From NCBI GenBank assembly GCA_019359395.1, contig JAHHHK010000036.1:1-64000 (forward strand): a stretch of DNA of 64,000 nucleotides, written 5' to 3'. The notes under the pieces were generated by a model. The model had not been told where the DNA came from. It was given only the letters and a program-made list of their open reading frames with translations, and ran no database searches. Within the stretch, counting starts at the first letter, position 1; each line of letters starts with the position of its first letter. This document shows, one piece after another, positions 9,637 through 17,513 of this stretch. Position numbers and translations under genes: made by a program. This DNA comes from Komarekiella atlantica HA4396-MV6 (GTDB lineage Bacteria; Cyanobacteriota; Cyanobacteriia; Cyanobacteriales; Nostocaceae).

Positions 9637-9698
9637 AACATTTGATATATTAATAGCTTCTTTATATTGGGATCATCCGAATAAAGGAGGCAGAAGTC

Positions 9699-9785
9699 AT
9701 GTCTATCAAAACTGCTTTCAGTTTTTCCCTTATCCTTAATAGTTTTGACGGGTGTTATCTTGGGATTGAAGTCTCTGGTTTCTGA
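9699..9785 (+). CDS. Possible 28-residue peptide with a strong ribosome site
   Basis: An ATG at 9699 follows a near-perfect anti-16S match, AAAGGAGG (9683-9690), with eight bases of spacing. The frame gives a hydrophobic-start peptide beginning MSIKTAFSFSLILNSF and ends at TGA 9783-9785. It overlaps the 3' end of the opposite-strand PBP2 gene by about 30 bases. It may be the truncated 5' end of a lost secreted-protein gene or a genuine small protein. I recognise no family. Confidence 0.3.
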   Translation: MSIKTAFSFSLILNSFDGCYLGIEVSGF

Positions 9786-11578
9786 AACTTACCTGGATAC
9801 TTTCGCTGGAAATAGTCCTCCATAATTTGTAAGATCATCGGAGCAGCAACACTACCGCCACCGCCGCCGGAATGTTCGGCAAATGCCACGATGAGAATTT
9901 CTGGCTTTTCAGCGGGTGCATAAGCACCAAACCAAGCGTGATTTTGCTTGATACGACCCTTCCATGCTTCAGCAGTGCCACTTTTACCAGCCACAGGGGG
10001 AATTGTTGGCTGGTTCAAAACTTTGCCTGTACCTTCAGCCACGACTTTCCGCAGTCCTTCGCGGAGAATATTTATAGTTGTCGGTTTCATATTTAAAGAT
10101 TCTCGCCAGCTTTTTGCTTCTTCATTGTCCTTAAGTAAGTGCGGCTGGACTCGATAACCACCATTCGCTGGCACAGCAAACATGATGGCAACTTGCAAAG
10201 GTGTGGTTTGTAAAGCACCTTGACCAATTGACATATTGATGCTGTCGCCTACAGTCCAAGGCATCTTCCAAACTTTCTGTTTCCAGATCTCATCTGGAAC
10301 CAAGCCTTTTGATTCTTCGTTGACGAACTCAAGTCCAGTTTTTTTGCCAAATCCATACTTACGAGTCCATTCAATCAGAGTTGGGCCGCCGACTCCCCGA
10401 CCAATTTGGTAGAAGAAGGTATCACTACTCCACTGTAATGCCCCAACAAAACCCAACGGCCCGAATCCGGCGTGATTCCACTCCCCAAAGCGAGTTCCAC
10501 CAATGTTTAGAGAACCATAGGTTTGTAGAACTGTCTTAGGAGAAAATTTACCCGATTCTAGCCCAGCAGTCGTGGTGACGATTTTGAAGGTACTGGCGGG
10601 TGGAAAAGCGCTGAGGGCACGATTAACTAAGGGATGATCTGCACCTTGTACAGTCTCCCAATCTTTTTGGGTAAGTTTCTGCTTAGAGAAAATATTTGGG
10701 TCAAAGGTGGGGTGAGATACCATTGCTAAAACAGCGCCGTTTTTAGGGTCAAGGGCCACGATCGCACCATCGCGATCGCCTAGAGCTTTTTCTGCTGCCT
10801 TTTGCACATCTAAATTGATGGTCAAGTGTAAATCATTACCGGCTTTTGCCTGTTTCTCGCCCAAAACTCGCAGCGGCCGACCAGCACCATCTACTTCCAC
10901 CTGCTGACCGCCCCATTCACCCCGCAGCGTTTTCTCATAAGCCTTTTCGATTGCCATCTGACCAATGACATCGCCCAATCGGTAGCCTTCCTTTCGCTTT
11001 TCTTTTAACTGCTCGGCGGTCAATTCGCGTGTATAACCTAGTACATGTGCCAATTCCTTGCCGTGAGGATAATAGCGAACAGCTTCCGTATGAATTTCTA
11101 CATTTTGGAGTTCGTTTGCATACTCTTTCAATGCCGTGATTTGGGCTTCATTTAAGTCACGAGCAATTCTAATGAGTGAAGAAGAGTTAACACCTGCTTC
11201 TTCTAGCTTCTTTTCCATCTCTTCTTGAGAGATGTCGAGAATTTGGGATAGACGCGATCCTACAACCGACCACGCGGGCTTAGTATGTGCCATCGGCCAT
11301 AAGTACACAGACCGAGGGTAGCGAGTGCTGGCTAAAAGTTTGCCATTACGATCAAAAATGTTGCCGCGTTCCGGGTGTTTGGGAATCAACCGAATCCGGT
11401 TCGCCTCTGCTCGCTTTCGATGATGTACTCCTTCAACAATTTGCAAATATGCTAGACGAGTGCTGATTCCAGCTACCATTAATAAGGTAAATATGATTAA
11501 AAATGTTGGCTGAAAACTGCGTCCGACTGTACGTGTATTTTTTTTGATGCTCAGTGGAGATGGTTGCAATAGAGCCAT
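9755..11578 (-). CDS. mrdA: Penicillin-binding protein 2 (peptidoglycan transpeptidase), copy 1
   Basis: This 607-residue class B PBP would crosslink peptidoglycan during cell elongation, acting with a RodA-type glycosyltransferase. An N-terminal membrane anchor (about residues 27-45, FLIIFTLLMVAGIS) is followed by the dimerisation domain starting RGNIFDRNGKLLASTRYPRS, then the transpeptidase domain. The penicillin-binding motifs are all present: STFK near residue 330 (active-site serine), SSD near 385 and KSGT near 531. A paralogue about 75-80% similar by eye starts 2.2 kb upstream on the same strand, so these arose by tandem duplication. The stop is followed closely by an opposing small reading frame. 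The symbol reflects family resemblance. Confidence 0.92.
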   Translation of the reverse strand: MALLQPSPLSIKKNTRTVGRSFQPTFLIIFTLLMVAGISTRLAYLQIVEGVHHRKRAEANRIRLIPKHPERGNIFDRNGKLLASTRYPRSVYLWPMAHTKPAWSVVGSRLSQILDISQEEMEKKLEEAGVNSSSLIRIARDLNEAQITALKEYANELQNVEIHTEAVRYYPHGKELAHVLGYTRELTAEQLKEKRKEGYRLGDVIGQMAIEKAYEKTLRGEWGGQQVEVDGAGRPLRVLGEKQAKAGNDLHLTINLDVQKAAEKALGDRDGAIVALDPKNGAVLAMVSHPTFDPNIFSKQKLTQKDWETVQGADHPLVNRALSAFPPASTFKIVTTTAGLESGKFSPKTVLQTYGSLNIGGTRFGEWNHAGFGPLGFVGALQWSSDTFFYQIGRGVGGPTLIEWTRKYGFGKKTGLEFVNEESKGLVPDEIWKQKVWKMPWTVGDSINMSIGQGALQTTPLQVAIMFAVPANGGYRVQPHLLKDNEEAKSWRESLNMKPTTINILREGLRKVVAEGTGKVLNQPTIPPVAGKSGTAEAWKGRIKQNHAWFGAYAPAEKPEILIVAFAEHSGGGGGSVAAPMILQIMEDYFQRKYPGKFQKPETSIPR

Positions 11579-11897
11579 AAGATAAAAAGGATTTTAGAAT
11601 TAACATTATTTATATACAATTTTGCTAAATTCTTGACGAGCACTTAGCAGCAAAATAATTGGAACAGCCTCATGTTCATTATTTATTTTTAATTAATACG
11701 ATAAACTAAAATTTTATATTTAGTATGCTTAATATATGACAGGATTTATACCAGCATAATTAAAATTATGGCTTTATCGCTTAAAATCTTTAATGCAGAA
11801 TCAGTTTTGCTAGGCTATTAGATCCCCAGCTTCTTAAAGAAGTCGGGGAGCTGATCACGTTCAAGATCAATTGGATGTGAGGCGAACTCACGTTGAT
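11579..11897. other. Spacer between the tandem PBP2 genes
   Basis: This 319-base AT-rich spacer includes a hairpin at 11821-11856 (listed separately) just downstream of the second PBP2 gene. No reading frame or other repeat is recognised. A promoter for the downstream PBP2 copy presumably lies here, but I cannot mark boxes with confidence. Confidence 0.5.
11821..11856 (-). terminator. Hairpin downstream of the second PBP2 gene
   Basis: The arms CCCCAGCTTCTT and AAGAAGTCGGGG form a 12-base stem with mismatches around a very short loop, bounded by GATC on both sides. On the minus strand it follows the stop of the gene at 11898 by about 40 bases, so it may terminate it. Closely similar hairpins are a common dispersed repeat in Nostoc genomes (from general knowledge), so it may also be a repeat insertion. 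The poly-U tail is weak. Confidence 0.5.
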
Positions 11898-13796
11898 TTA
11901 GTCTCCAGTAACATTCCCTGAATTCTGAGTTTTAGCTGCTGATTCTTCAGATTGAGGTTTTTCATATTTGCCTGGATACTTATGCTGAAAATAAGCTTCC
12001 AGCACTTGTAAAACCATCGGCCCACAAACAGTACCGCCATGCTCACCGGAGTTTTCACCAAACGCCACAACTACAATTTCTGGTTTATTGCTGGGGGCAT
12101 AAGCACCAAACCAAGTATGATTTGGGCGACCAGCACCAGCTTCAGCAGTACCACTCTTTCCAGATGCAGGGGCAATTGATGGCACATTCAAGCGTTTACC
12201 TGTACCCTCAGTTATTACCTTCCGCAGTCCGTCGCGCAGAACTTTAATAGTTATCGGCTTCATATTCATAGATTCTCGCCAGCTTTCTTGAAAAGTTTGC
12301 TCTTGGGGGAAACCCCCAAGCCGCAACTTTTCGCTTTTTGCTTGTTTATGCTCTTTGAGCAAATGTGGCTTAACTCGATATCCGCCATTAGCTGGAACAG
12401 AAAACATAATTGCCGCTTGCAAGGGTGTCACTTGTAGAGCGCCCTGACCAATTGACATATTAATAGTGTCGCCTATAGTCCAGGGTGTCTTCAAAGCTTT
12501 CAGTTTCCATATTTCATCTGGAACCAAACCTTTTAATTCTTCATTGACAAACTCAATGCCAGTTTTTTGACCAAATCCATATTTGCGACTCCATTCGATT
12601 AAAGTTGGGCCACCGACTTGTCTACCAACTTGATAGAAGAAAGTATCACTACTCATAGCCATCGCCCCTGGAAATCCCAACGGGCCAAATCCGGCGTGGT
12701 TCCACTCACCAAAAGTTACTCCACCAATAGTCAAGGAAGCAAAGGTCTGTAGTACTGTATCAGGAGAAAATTGACCTGATTCCAGCCCCGCTGTTGTGGT
12801 GACAATTTTGAAGGTACTGGCGGGTGGAAAGGCACTCAGGGCACGATTAACCAAGGGATGGTCTTTACCTTGTACGCTTTCCCAATCTTTTTGGGAGAGT
12901 TTTTGCTTGGAGAAAATGTTTGGGTCAAATGTAGGATAAGACACCATTGCTAAAATAGCACCGTTATTTGGGTCAAGTGCGACGATCGCACCTTGGTATT
13001 TTCCCAAAGCTTTTTCTGCTGCTCTTTGCACATCTAAGTCTATGTTCAAGTGCAAGTCATTGCCAGCTTTTGCTTGTTTCTCTCCCAAAACCCGGATTGG
13101 CCTTCCAGCACCATCCACTTCCACTTGCTGACCACCCCATTCGCCCCGCAGCATTTTTTCATAAGCTTTTTCCACTCCCATCTGACCAATCACATCTCCC
13201 AGTCGATAACCTTCCTGCTTCTTCTCTATTAACTGTTCGGCGGTTAGTTCACGCGTATAACCTAGTACATGCGCCAAATCTTGAGCATGAGGATAATAGC
13301 GTACGGCATCTGTATTAATTTCAACATCTTTGAGTTCGTTTTTATATTCCTTCACTGCTGTGATTTGTGCCTCATTCAGATCACGAGCAATCCGAATTAG
13401 TGAAGAAGAATTCGCACCTGCTTCTTCTAATTTCTTCTCCATCTCTGCTTGCGGAATATTAAGAATTTTCTCTAAACGCGGCCCTACAACTGACCAGGAT
13501 GGCTTGGTATGAGCCATAGGCCACAAATATACAGAGCTAGGATAGCGAGTACTGGCTAAAAGTTTGCCATTACGGTCAAAAATATTCCCCCGTTCGGGTT
13601 GTTTAAGAATCAATCGAACCCGGTTTGCCTCTGCTCGTTGCCGAAGTTTTGGGCCTTCAACAATTTGCAAATATGCTAGACGGGCCTCGATGCCACCAAC
13701 CATCAATAATGTAAATATGATTAAAAATATTGGTTGAAAACCACGTCCTACTGTACGTGTATCTTTCTTATTGCCTAGTGATGGGAATAAAGACAT
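11898..13796 (-). CDS. mrdA: Penicillin-binding protein 2, copy 2, with in-frame repeat insertion
   Basis: This 632-residue class B PBP has the same layout as the copy at 9755-11578: membrane anchor near residues 27-45, RGNIFDRNGKLLASTRYPSS, STFK near 329, SSD near 385 and KSGT near 546. It differs by a 17-residue insertion around residues 487-504, reading EKLRLGGFPQEQTFQE after AKS. That insertion is exactly a copy of the dispersed ~50-bp palindromic element seen elsewhere in the window. It lies between the SSD and KSGT motifs, and the frame is preserved. The C-terminus is longer and more polar than in copy 1. The function is peptidoglycan transpeptidation in elongation, with no sign of inactivation. 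Confidence 0.92.
   Translation of the reverse strand: MSLFPSLGNKKDTRTVGRGFQPIFLIIFTLLMVGGIEARLAYLQIVEGPKLRQRAEANRVRLILKQPERGNIFDRNGKLLASTRYPSSVYLWPMAHTKPSWSVVGPRLEKILNIPQAEMEKKLEEAGANSSSLIRIARDLNEAQITAVKEYKNELKDVEINTDAVRYYPHAQDLAHVLGYTRELTAEQLIEKKQEGYRLGDVIGQMGVEKAYEKMLRGEWGGQQVEVDGAGRPIRVLGEKQAKAGNDLHLNIDLDVQRAAEKALGKYQGAIVALDPNNGAILAMVSYPTFDPNIFSKQKLSQKDWESVQGKDHPLVNRALSAFPPASTFKIVTTTAGLESGQFSPDTVLQTFASLTIGGVTFGEWNHAGFGPLGFPGAMAMSSDTFFYQVGRQVGGPTLIEWSRKYGFGQKTGIEFVNEELKGLVPDEIWKLKALKTPWTIGDTINMSIGQGALQVTPLQAAIMFSVPANGGYRVKPHLLKEHKQAKSEKLRLGGFPQEQTFQESWRESMNMKPITIKVLRDGLRKVITEGTGKRLNVPSIAPASGKSGTAEAGAGRPNHTWFGAYAPSNKPEIVVVAFGENSGEHGGTVCGPMVLQVLEAYFQHKYPGKYEKPQSEESAAKTQNSGNVTGD
12286..12335. 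repeat. Palindromic element inserted in frame in the PBP2 gene
   Basis: The sequence begins TCTTGAAAAGTTTG, has the central palindrome GGGGGAAACCCCC and ends CAACTTTTCGCT. This matches the ends and architecture of the dispersed element at 31023-31073, 37583-37634 and elsewhere. Compared with the PBP2 paralogue, which reads AAAAAGC directly into TGGCG, 51 bases are added. AAAGC occurs on both sides, which could be a 5-base target duplication. Confidence 0.85.
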
Positions 13797-13913
13797 AATA
13801 CCAATTCGTGGGGCTACGCCCCGCTACGCTAAACGTAATTGAGAACAGGAAGATGTAATTTGGGTTTTCAGGTTGATATCTGTAGTCTTCCTTCCTTCTA
13901 GAGAATTGGTACA
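13797..13913. repeat. Possible short inverted-repeat element upstream of PBP2 copy 2
   Basis: TACCAATTC at the left (about 13799-13807) and GAATTGGTAC at the right (13903-13912) are inverted copies enclosing about 95 bases, including GGGGCTACGCCCC. The size and ends suggest a small non-autonomous element, but no target duplication is clear. The rest of the spacer to 14114 is AT-rich and presumably holds the promoters for the divergent PBP2 and potA genes. Confidence 0.4.
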
Positions 13914-14114
13914 AGATAAAAAGTGATTTTGCCATCAGTGCTAAGTGTATATATTTTTCTAAATATCTCCGTATTTATTGTGAAACAATGGGGCGAGTAT
14001 ATTAAGCAATTGTTTTTGCCGGATACAATAAACCAAAGTGTGGTAATTTAGTTTGCTTAATAGGCTACATCAACTATCAAAATCGCGTAATATCACTGCA
14101 TTCTACTGAAGATT

Positions 14115-15242
14115 ATGGCTCAACCTGTCATGCAGAATCAAAGGGGGGTAACGACCTTTCAACCACTAGATGTTGAATTACGTAATGTCTTCAAGTTTTT
14201 TAACCAAGAACCAGCTGTACACGGAATAGATTTGGATGTCAGACAGGGGGAATTTTTTAGTGTTTTAGGCCCTTCTGGTTGTGGCAAAACCACTACACTA
14301 CGTTTAATTGCTGGGTTTGAAAAAGCTGACGCCGGTAAAGTTTTGATACAGGGTCAGTCAATGACTAATGTGCCGCCTTACCGCCGACCCGTCAACACTG
14401 TATTTCAAAGTTATGCTCTGTTTAACCATCTGAATGTGTGGGATAACATTGCTTTTGGGTTACAGCTAAAAAAACTACATAAATCAGAAATTGCTAGTAG
14501 AGTCCAAGAAGCTTTAAAGCTAGTGAAAATGGAAAGTCTGCGATCGCGCTTTCCCAATCAACTTTCTGGTGGTCAACAGCAACGGGTTGCTTTAGCAAGG
14601 GCCCTGGTTAATCGTCCCGCAGTCGTACTACTGGATGAACCTTTGGGAGCGTTAGATTTAAAACTCCGTAAAGAAATGCAGGTTGAGTTATCCAATTTAC
14701 ACAAAGACCTAGGATTAACCTTTGTCATGGTGACACACGACCAAGAGGAGGCACTTTCGTTGAGCGATCGCATTGCCGTGATGAATCATGGCAAAATTGA
14801 GCAAATTGGTACTCCTAAGCAAATTTACGAGCGTCCCCAGACATCTTTTGTCGCCGATTTTATTGGTGATACTAATTTATTCAGTGGTGAAATCGTTACG
14901 GTAGACTCTTCCAACATCCAAATTTTGACGAAAACAGGACTCTCAATTATCATCAGTCGTGCTGAAGATACACCAACCGAATTATCTCAAGCGGTGGTAG
15001 TGAGTGTGCGCCCAGAAAAAATAGAGCTTTCGCTTTATCCACCCAATTTGCCCGCTAACTGTTTTGAAGGACGGTTAGTCAACGTTATGTATTTGGGTAC
15101 TCACATCAATTACGTTGTGGAGTTAATCAATGGCATAAGCATCAACGTTTTACAACCCAATACTTTTGGTAGTTTGCCAGACCGCGATACACCCATTTAC
15201 GCTTGGTGGGCGGAAACTGATTGTTTAGCTATTGGCCAGTAG
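14115..15242 (+). CDS. potA: Spermidine/putrescine-type ABC transporter ATPase (PotA-like)
   Basis: This 375-residue ATPase energises uptake of a polyamine-type substrate at the inner membrane. The motifs are Walker [10 protein letters not shown] near residue 52, signature LSGGQQQR near 149, Walker [10 protein letters not shown], and the D-loop/H-loop region ending [17 protein letters not shown]. The last ~90 residues form a TOBE-type regulatory domain, as expected for PotA/CysA-like ATPases. It is followed by potD- and potB-like genes in the same direction, with spacers of about 207 and 53 bases. The downstream gap contains repeated palindromes and a gene remnant. Confidence 0.9.
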   Translation: MAQPVMQNQRGVTTFQPLDVELRNVFKFFNQEPAVHGIDLDVRQGEFFSVLGPSGCGKTTTLRLIAGFEKADAGKVLIQGQSMTNVPPYRRPVNTVFQSYALFNHLNVWDNIAFGLQLKKLHKSEIASRVQEALKLVKMESLRSRFPNQLSGGQQQRVALARALVNRPAVVLLDEPLGALDLKLRKEMQVELSNLHKDLGLTFVMVTHDQEEALSLSDRIAVMNHGKIEQIGTPKQIYERPQTSFVADFIGDTNLFSGEIVTVDSSNIQILTKTGLSIIISRAEDTPTELSQAVVVSVRPEKIELSLYPPNLPANCFEGRLVNVMYLGTHINYVVELINGISINVLQPNTFGSLPDRDTPIYAWWAETDCLAIGQ

Positions 15243-15255
15243 TCATGAGTCAAGG

Positions 15256-15306
15256 GTAGAGACGCGATTAATCGCGTCTCTACAAGAGCCACGCGATTAA
15301 TCGCGT
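15256..15306. repeat. Palindrome GACGCGATTAATCGCGTC, one full and one partial copy
   Basis: A perfect 28-base palindrome with half-site GTAGAGACGCGATT occupies 15256-15283, followed at 15291-15306 by its 16-base core ACGCGATTAATCGCGT. Further copies lie at 32605-32632 and, degraded, at about 45712-45734. The spacer position after potA would allow a hairpin that attenuates read-through into potD. Confidence 0.8.
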
Positions 15307-15359
15307 CTGTACAAGAGCCAAGAGTCAAAATTCAAGGGTTAAAGGTTTATACTCCATAG

Positions 15360-15446
15360 ATGTCTAGTAGTTATTTTCAAGAATTACGAGTTTATAAATT
15401 GGCAAAGAAATTAGCTGATGAAATTTGGAAAATAGTTGACTCCTGA
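15360..15446 (+). pseudogene. N-terminal remnant of a four-helix-bundle (S23-type) protein
   Basis: An ATG at 15360 opens 28 codons (SSYFQELRVYKLAKKLADEI then WKIVDS and stop) that match only the first helix of the four-helix-bundle/S23 ribosomal-intervening family, normally about 115-125 residues. The rest is missing, and potD starts immediately afterwards at 15450. I read it as a truncated gene left by a rearrangement. Confidence 0.55.
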
Positions 15447-15449
15447 CAA

Positions 15450-16535
15450 ATGACTAACAGACGACAATTCTTAAAAAAGTTAGCAGCACTTTCTAGCCTC
15501 TCTTTAACTAGTTGTGGCTGGAGGCTGGCTGATGTGCGAGCTAATTCTACTATTTCTGAGCAACGTGACCAACTTTATATCTATACCTGGACACAATACA
15601 CTGATCAACAATTATTAAAAACTTTTAGCACCCAAACTGGCATGAAAGTGCTTGCAGATGTGTATGATTCTAATGATGTCATGCTGGCTAAATTCCAGGC
15701 TGGAGGTGGTAGCAGTTATAGCATTATCTACCCATCTGATTACATGGTACAGAAGATGGTAGATAAAGGTTTATTAACAGAAATAAATCATGATCGCTTA
15801 ATTGGTTTAGAGAATTTATTCCCACGGTTTAGTAATCCTAGTTATGACCCCAATAATCGCTACAGTATCCCTTTTAACTGGGGAACAACAGGTTTACTTT
15901 ACAACTCCGAAAAAATTAAAGATGCACCAGAAGATTGGGAGTATCTTTGGCAAAATCAGGAAAAACTTAGTAAGCGGATGACCTTGCTCAATGATGTCCG
16001 TGAGGTAATGGGTGCGGTGTTGCGGATGCTGGGTTATTCTTACAACTCACAAAATGAAGTGGAAATTAGACAAGCTTATGAAAAATTGAAGGCATTAAAA
16101 CCTGCGATCGCAGCTTTTGACACAGATGCTTGGCAAAATCAAATTCTAGCAGGAGATTTATTATTGGCAATGTGTTATTCAGCAGATGCGGTGAGAATTT
16201 CTCAAGAAAATCCTCAACTAAAATATGTAATTCCTCGCAGTGGTTCTTCACTGTGGACTGACACTATTGTAATTCCGAAAACAGCCCCTAATACCTCTGG
16301 AGCCTATGCCTGGATTAACTTAATTCTGCAACCAGAAGTAGCAGCCCAAATTAGCCAACGTCTGAGCATTGCTACGCCTAATAGTGCTGGATTCGAGCAA
16401 TTACCAAAGCAAGTAAAAGATAATATTAATTTATTTCCTCCAGACTCGCTTTTAGAAAATTGCGAACGTATAAGTCCTTTAGAAGAATTTAACGAGGTTT
16501 ATGAGCGTTATTGGACTGAATTAACTAGTAGTTAA
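15450..16535 (+). CDS. potD: Extracellular polyamine-type substrate-binding protein (PotD/PotF-like)
   Basis: This 361-residue periplasmic-binding protein has the N-terminus MTNRRQFLKKLAAL, a twin-arginine-type signal, and ends the signal with SLTSC, a plausible lipobox with cysteine 22. It is therefore probably a Tat-exported lipoprotein. The mature part begins DQLYIYTWTQYTDQQLLKTF, typical of spermidine/putrescine-binding proteins, and contains IIYPSDYMVQKM and IPFNWGTTGLLYN, conserved around the ligand cleft. It would deliver its ligand to the PotB-like permease encoded 53 bases downstream. Spermidine or putrescine is the family expectation and is not proven here. Confidence 0.88.
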   Translation: MTNRRQFLKKLAALSSLSLTSCGWRLADVRANSTISEQRDQLYIYTWTQYTDQQLLKTFSTQTGMKVLADVYDSNDVMLAKFQAGGGSSYSIIYPSDYMVQKMVDKGLLTEINHDRLIGLENLFPRFSNPSYDPNNRYSIPFNWGTTGLLYNSEKIKDAPEDWEYLWQNQEKLSKRMTLLNDVREVMGAVLRMLGYSYNSQNEVEIRQAYEKLKALKPAIAAFDTDAWQNQILAGDLLLAMCYSADAVRISQENPQLKYVIPRSGSSLWTDTIVIPKTAPNTSGAYAWINLILQPEVAAQISQRLSIATPNSAGFEQLPKQVKDNINLFPPDSLLENCERISPLEEFNEVYERYWTELTSS

Positions 16536-16588
16536 AAAGTCAGGATCAAGAGTATTAATTTATAACTTATAAATAATAAATTAGGATT

Positions 16589-17506
16589 GTGTCTAATCAA
16601 ATTGGTCAATCTCAACTCAATTCACCAGATGATATTGCTGAAGTAGCTAAATTGCATCGTTCACAAGAAAACTGGCTACAGCCATTAGCATTACTTGCAC
16701 CATCTGGAATTTGGTTATTGCTTTTGTTGGTGCTACCAACATTGATAATTTTTGAGTTGAGTTTAGTACCCGACATTCGACCTGGGGATGTAGTCAACCC
16801 CAGCGGGTTCAAAAACTATGTTCGCATATTTGACCCTCTTTACTTACAAGTAATTTGGCGATCGCTATTTTTAGCCTTTGGCACTACCGTAATTTGTTTA
16901 ATCTTGGGCTTTCCCGTTGCTTATTGGATTGCTCAGATAGCACCGAAGCGTTGGCGAAACTTGCTAATAATCGGCTTTGTCTTACCTTTGTGGACTTCTT
17001 CATTACTACGCTCTTATGCTTGGATAACAATTCTGCGTCCTACTGGTTTATTAAACACTTTACTAACTAATTTAGGCTTGCCTACTTTGGAATTACTTAA
17101 CCGAATTCCAGCCGTATTAATTGGTATGAGCTACGGCTTATTACCTTACATGGTTTTAATTTTATATGCTTCTCTTGAAAAACTAGACAAGCGATTGCTA
17201 GAAGCGGCTGCGGATTTAGGTGCAAATCCATTGCAAGCTTTTTGGCAAGTAACCGTACCTCAAATTTTGCCTGGAATTGCTGCTGGTTCCATGCTTGTAT
17301 TCATCACAGGCTTAGGGGATTTTATCGACCCAGAATTACTTGGTGGTGCTTCTAGTATGACGGCGGCGCGGTTAGTTTATAACCAGTTTTTGGGAGCTAC
17401 CCAAAATTGGGGATTTGGTTCAGCTTTGAGTATGACGTTAATTCTAGTTGTTAGTATTGCGATCGCCTTTTTAATTAAGTTGGGTGAGGCTACACCCAAA
17501 CAGTAA
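16589..17506 (+). CDS. potB: Polyamine-type ABC transporter permease (PotB-like)
   Basis: This 305-residue inner-membrane permease has about six helices. The conserved cytoplasmic EAA loop is visible as EAAADLGANPLQAFWQVTVP near residues 210-230, where it contacts the PotA-like ATPase. The start is GTG at 16589, supported only by a weak GGA upstream; the first 30 residues are polar. A PotC-type second permease would be expected next to it but none is encoded in the window, and the next gene runs the other way. Either the permease acts as a homodimer or potC is elsewhere. Confidence 0.87.
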   Translation: MSNQIGQSQLNSPDDIAEVAKLHRSQENWLQPLALLAPSGIWLLLLLVLPTLIIFELSLVPDIRPGDVVNPSGFKNYVRIFDPLYLQVIWRSLFLAFGTTVICLILGFPVAYWIAQIAPKRWRNLLIIGFVLPLWTSSLLRSYAWITILRPTGLLNTLLTNLGLPTLELLNRIPAVLIGMSYGLLPYMVLILYASLEKLDKRLLEAAADLGANPLQAFWQVTVPQILPGIAAGSMLVFITGLGDFIDPELLGGASSMTAARLVYNQFLGATQNWGFGSALSMTLILVVSIAIAFLIKLGEATPKQ

Positions 17507-17513
17507 ATAGCCT

